Positions 5,909 to 5,941 of a stretch of DNA of 5,941 nt are shown in pieces. The notes beneath the pieces are model-generated. The model saw nothing but the letters and a program-made list of their open reading frames with translations, was not told the origin of the DNA and did no database searches. The stretch lies in assembly GCA_903893935.1 (NCBI GenBank), contig CAITOD010000604.1, positions 1 to 5,941 on the forward strand, written 5' to 3'. A program made the translations under genes and the position numbers. The stretch comes from an uncultured Sphingomonadales bacterium (GTDB lineage Bacteria > Pseudomonadota > Alphaproteobacteria > Sphingomonadales > Sphingomonadaceae). The stretch's first letter is position 1, and each line of letters opens with the position of its first letter.

Positions 5909-5941
5909 CCAGCCACACCAACCGGAAATTGGCCCGCAGGA

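Overview
The window is a GC-rich stretch of a bacterial chromosome (or large replicon). All four substantial genes are on the + strand. The organism is most likely an alphaproteobacterium of the Sphingomonadales (Novosphingobium/Sphingomonas type). That rests on the small secreted UrcA-family protein at the right end, a family concentrated in sphingomonads and caulobacters, and on the strong G/C third-position bias throughout. The genus is an inference, because the window has no rRNA or marker gene.

Layout. (1) Positions 2-853 hold the C-terminal 283 residues of a NodT-type outer-membrane efflux factor, cut by the window's left edge. (2) After 37 bases and a clear ribosome binding site comes the most unusual gene, 891-2855. 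It encodes a 654-residue multidomain iron protein: an N-terminal VioB-type ferritin-like domain, a YjdI-like [Fe-S] (Fer4_19) domain, and two tandem CDGSH [2Fe-2S] domains. (3) Positions 2856-3019 are mostly intergenic, with several inverted repeats and a possible 13-codon leader ORF (2982-3023) whose stop overlaps the next start as ATGA. (4) Positions 3020-5428 encode an 802-residue protein with an N-terminal HAD-hydrolase domain and a long C-terminal extension of the type found in COG5610-like proteins. (5) Positions 5429-5539 hold two hairpin-forming segments, followed by (6) an exported 122-residue UrcA-family protein (5540-5908).

How the genes work together. The efflux factor and the iron protein are close enough to be co-transcribed, but nothing in the sequence proves a shared function. 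The HAD protein and the UrcA protein look like separate units. I see no mobile element, CRISPR array, tRNA or rRNA. The best candidate for new biology is the fused ferritin-like/Fe-S protein, which combines a probable di-iron site with three Fe-S cluster sites in one chain. The possible translational coupling at the HAD gene comes next.
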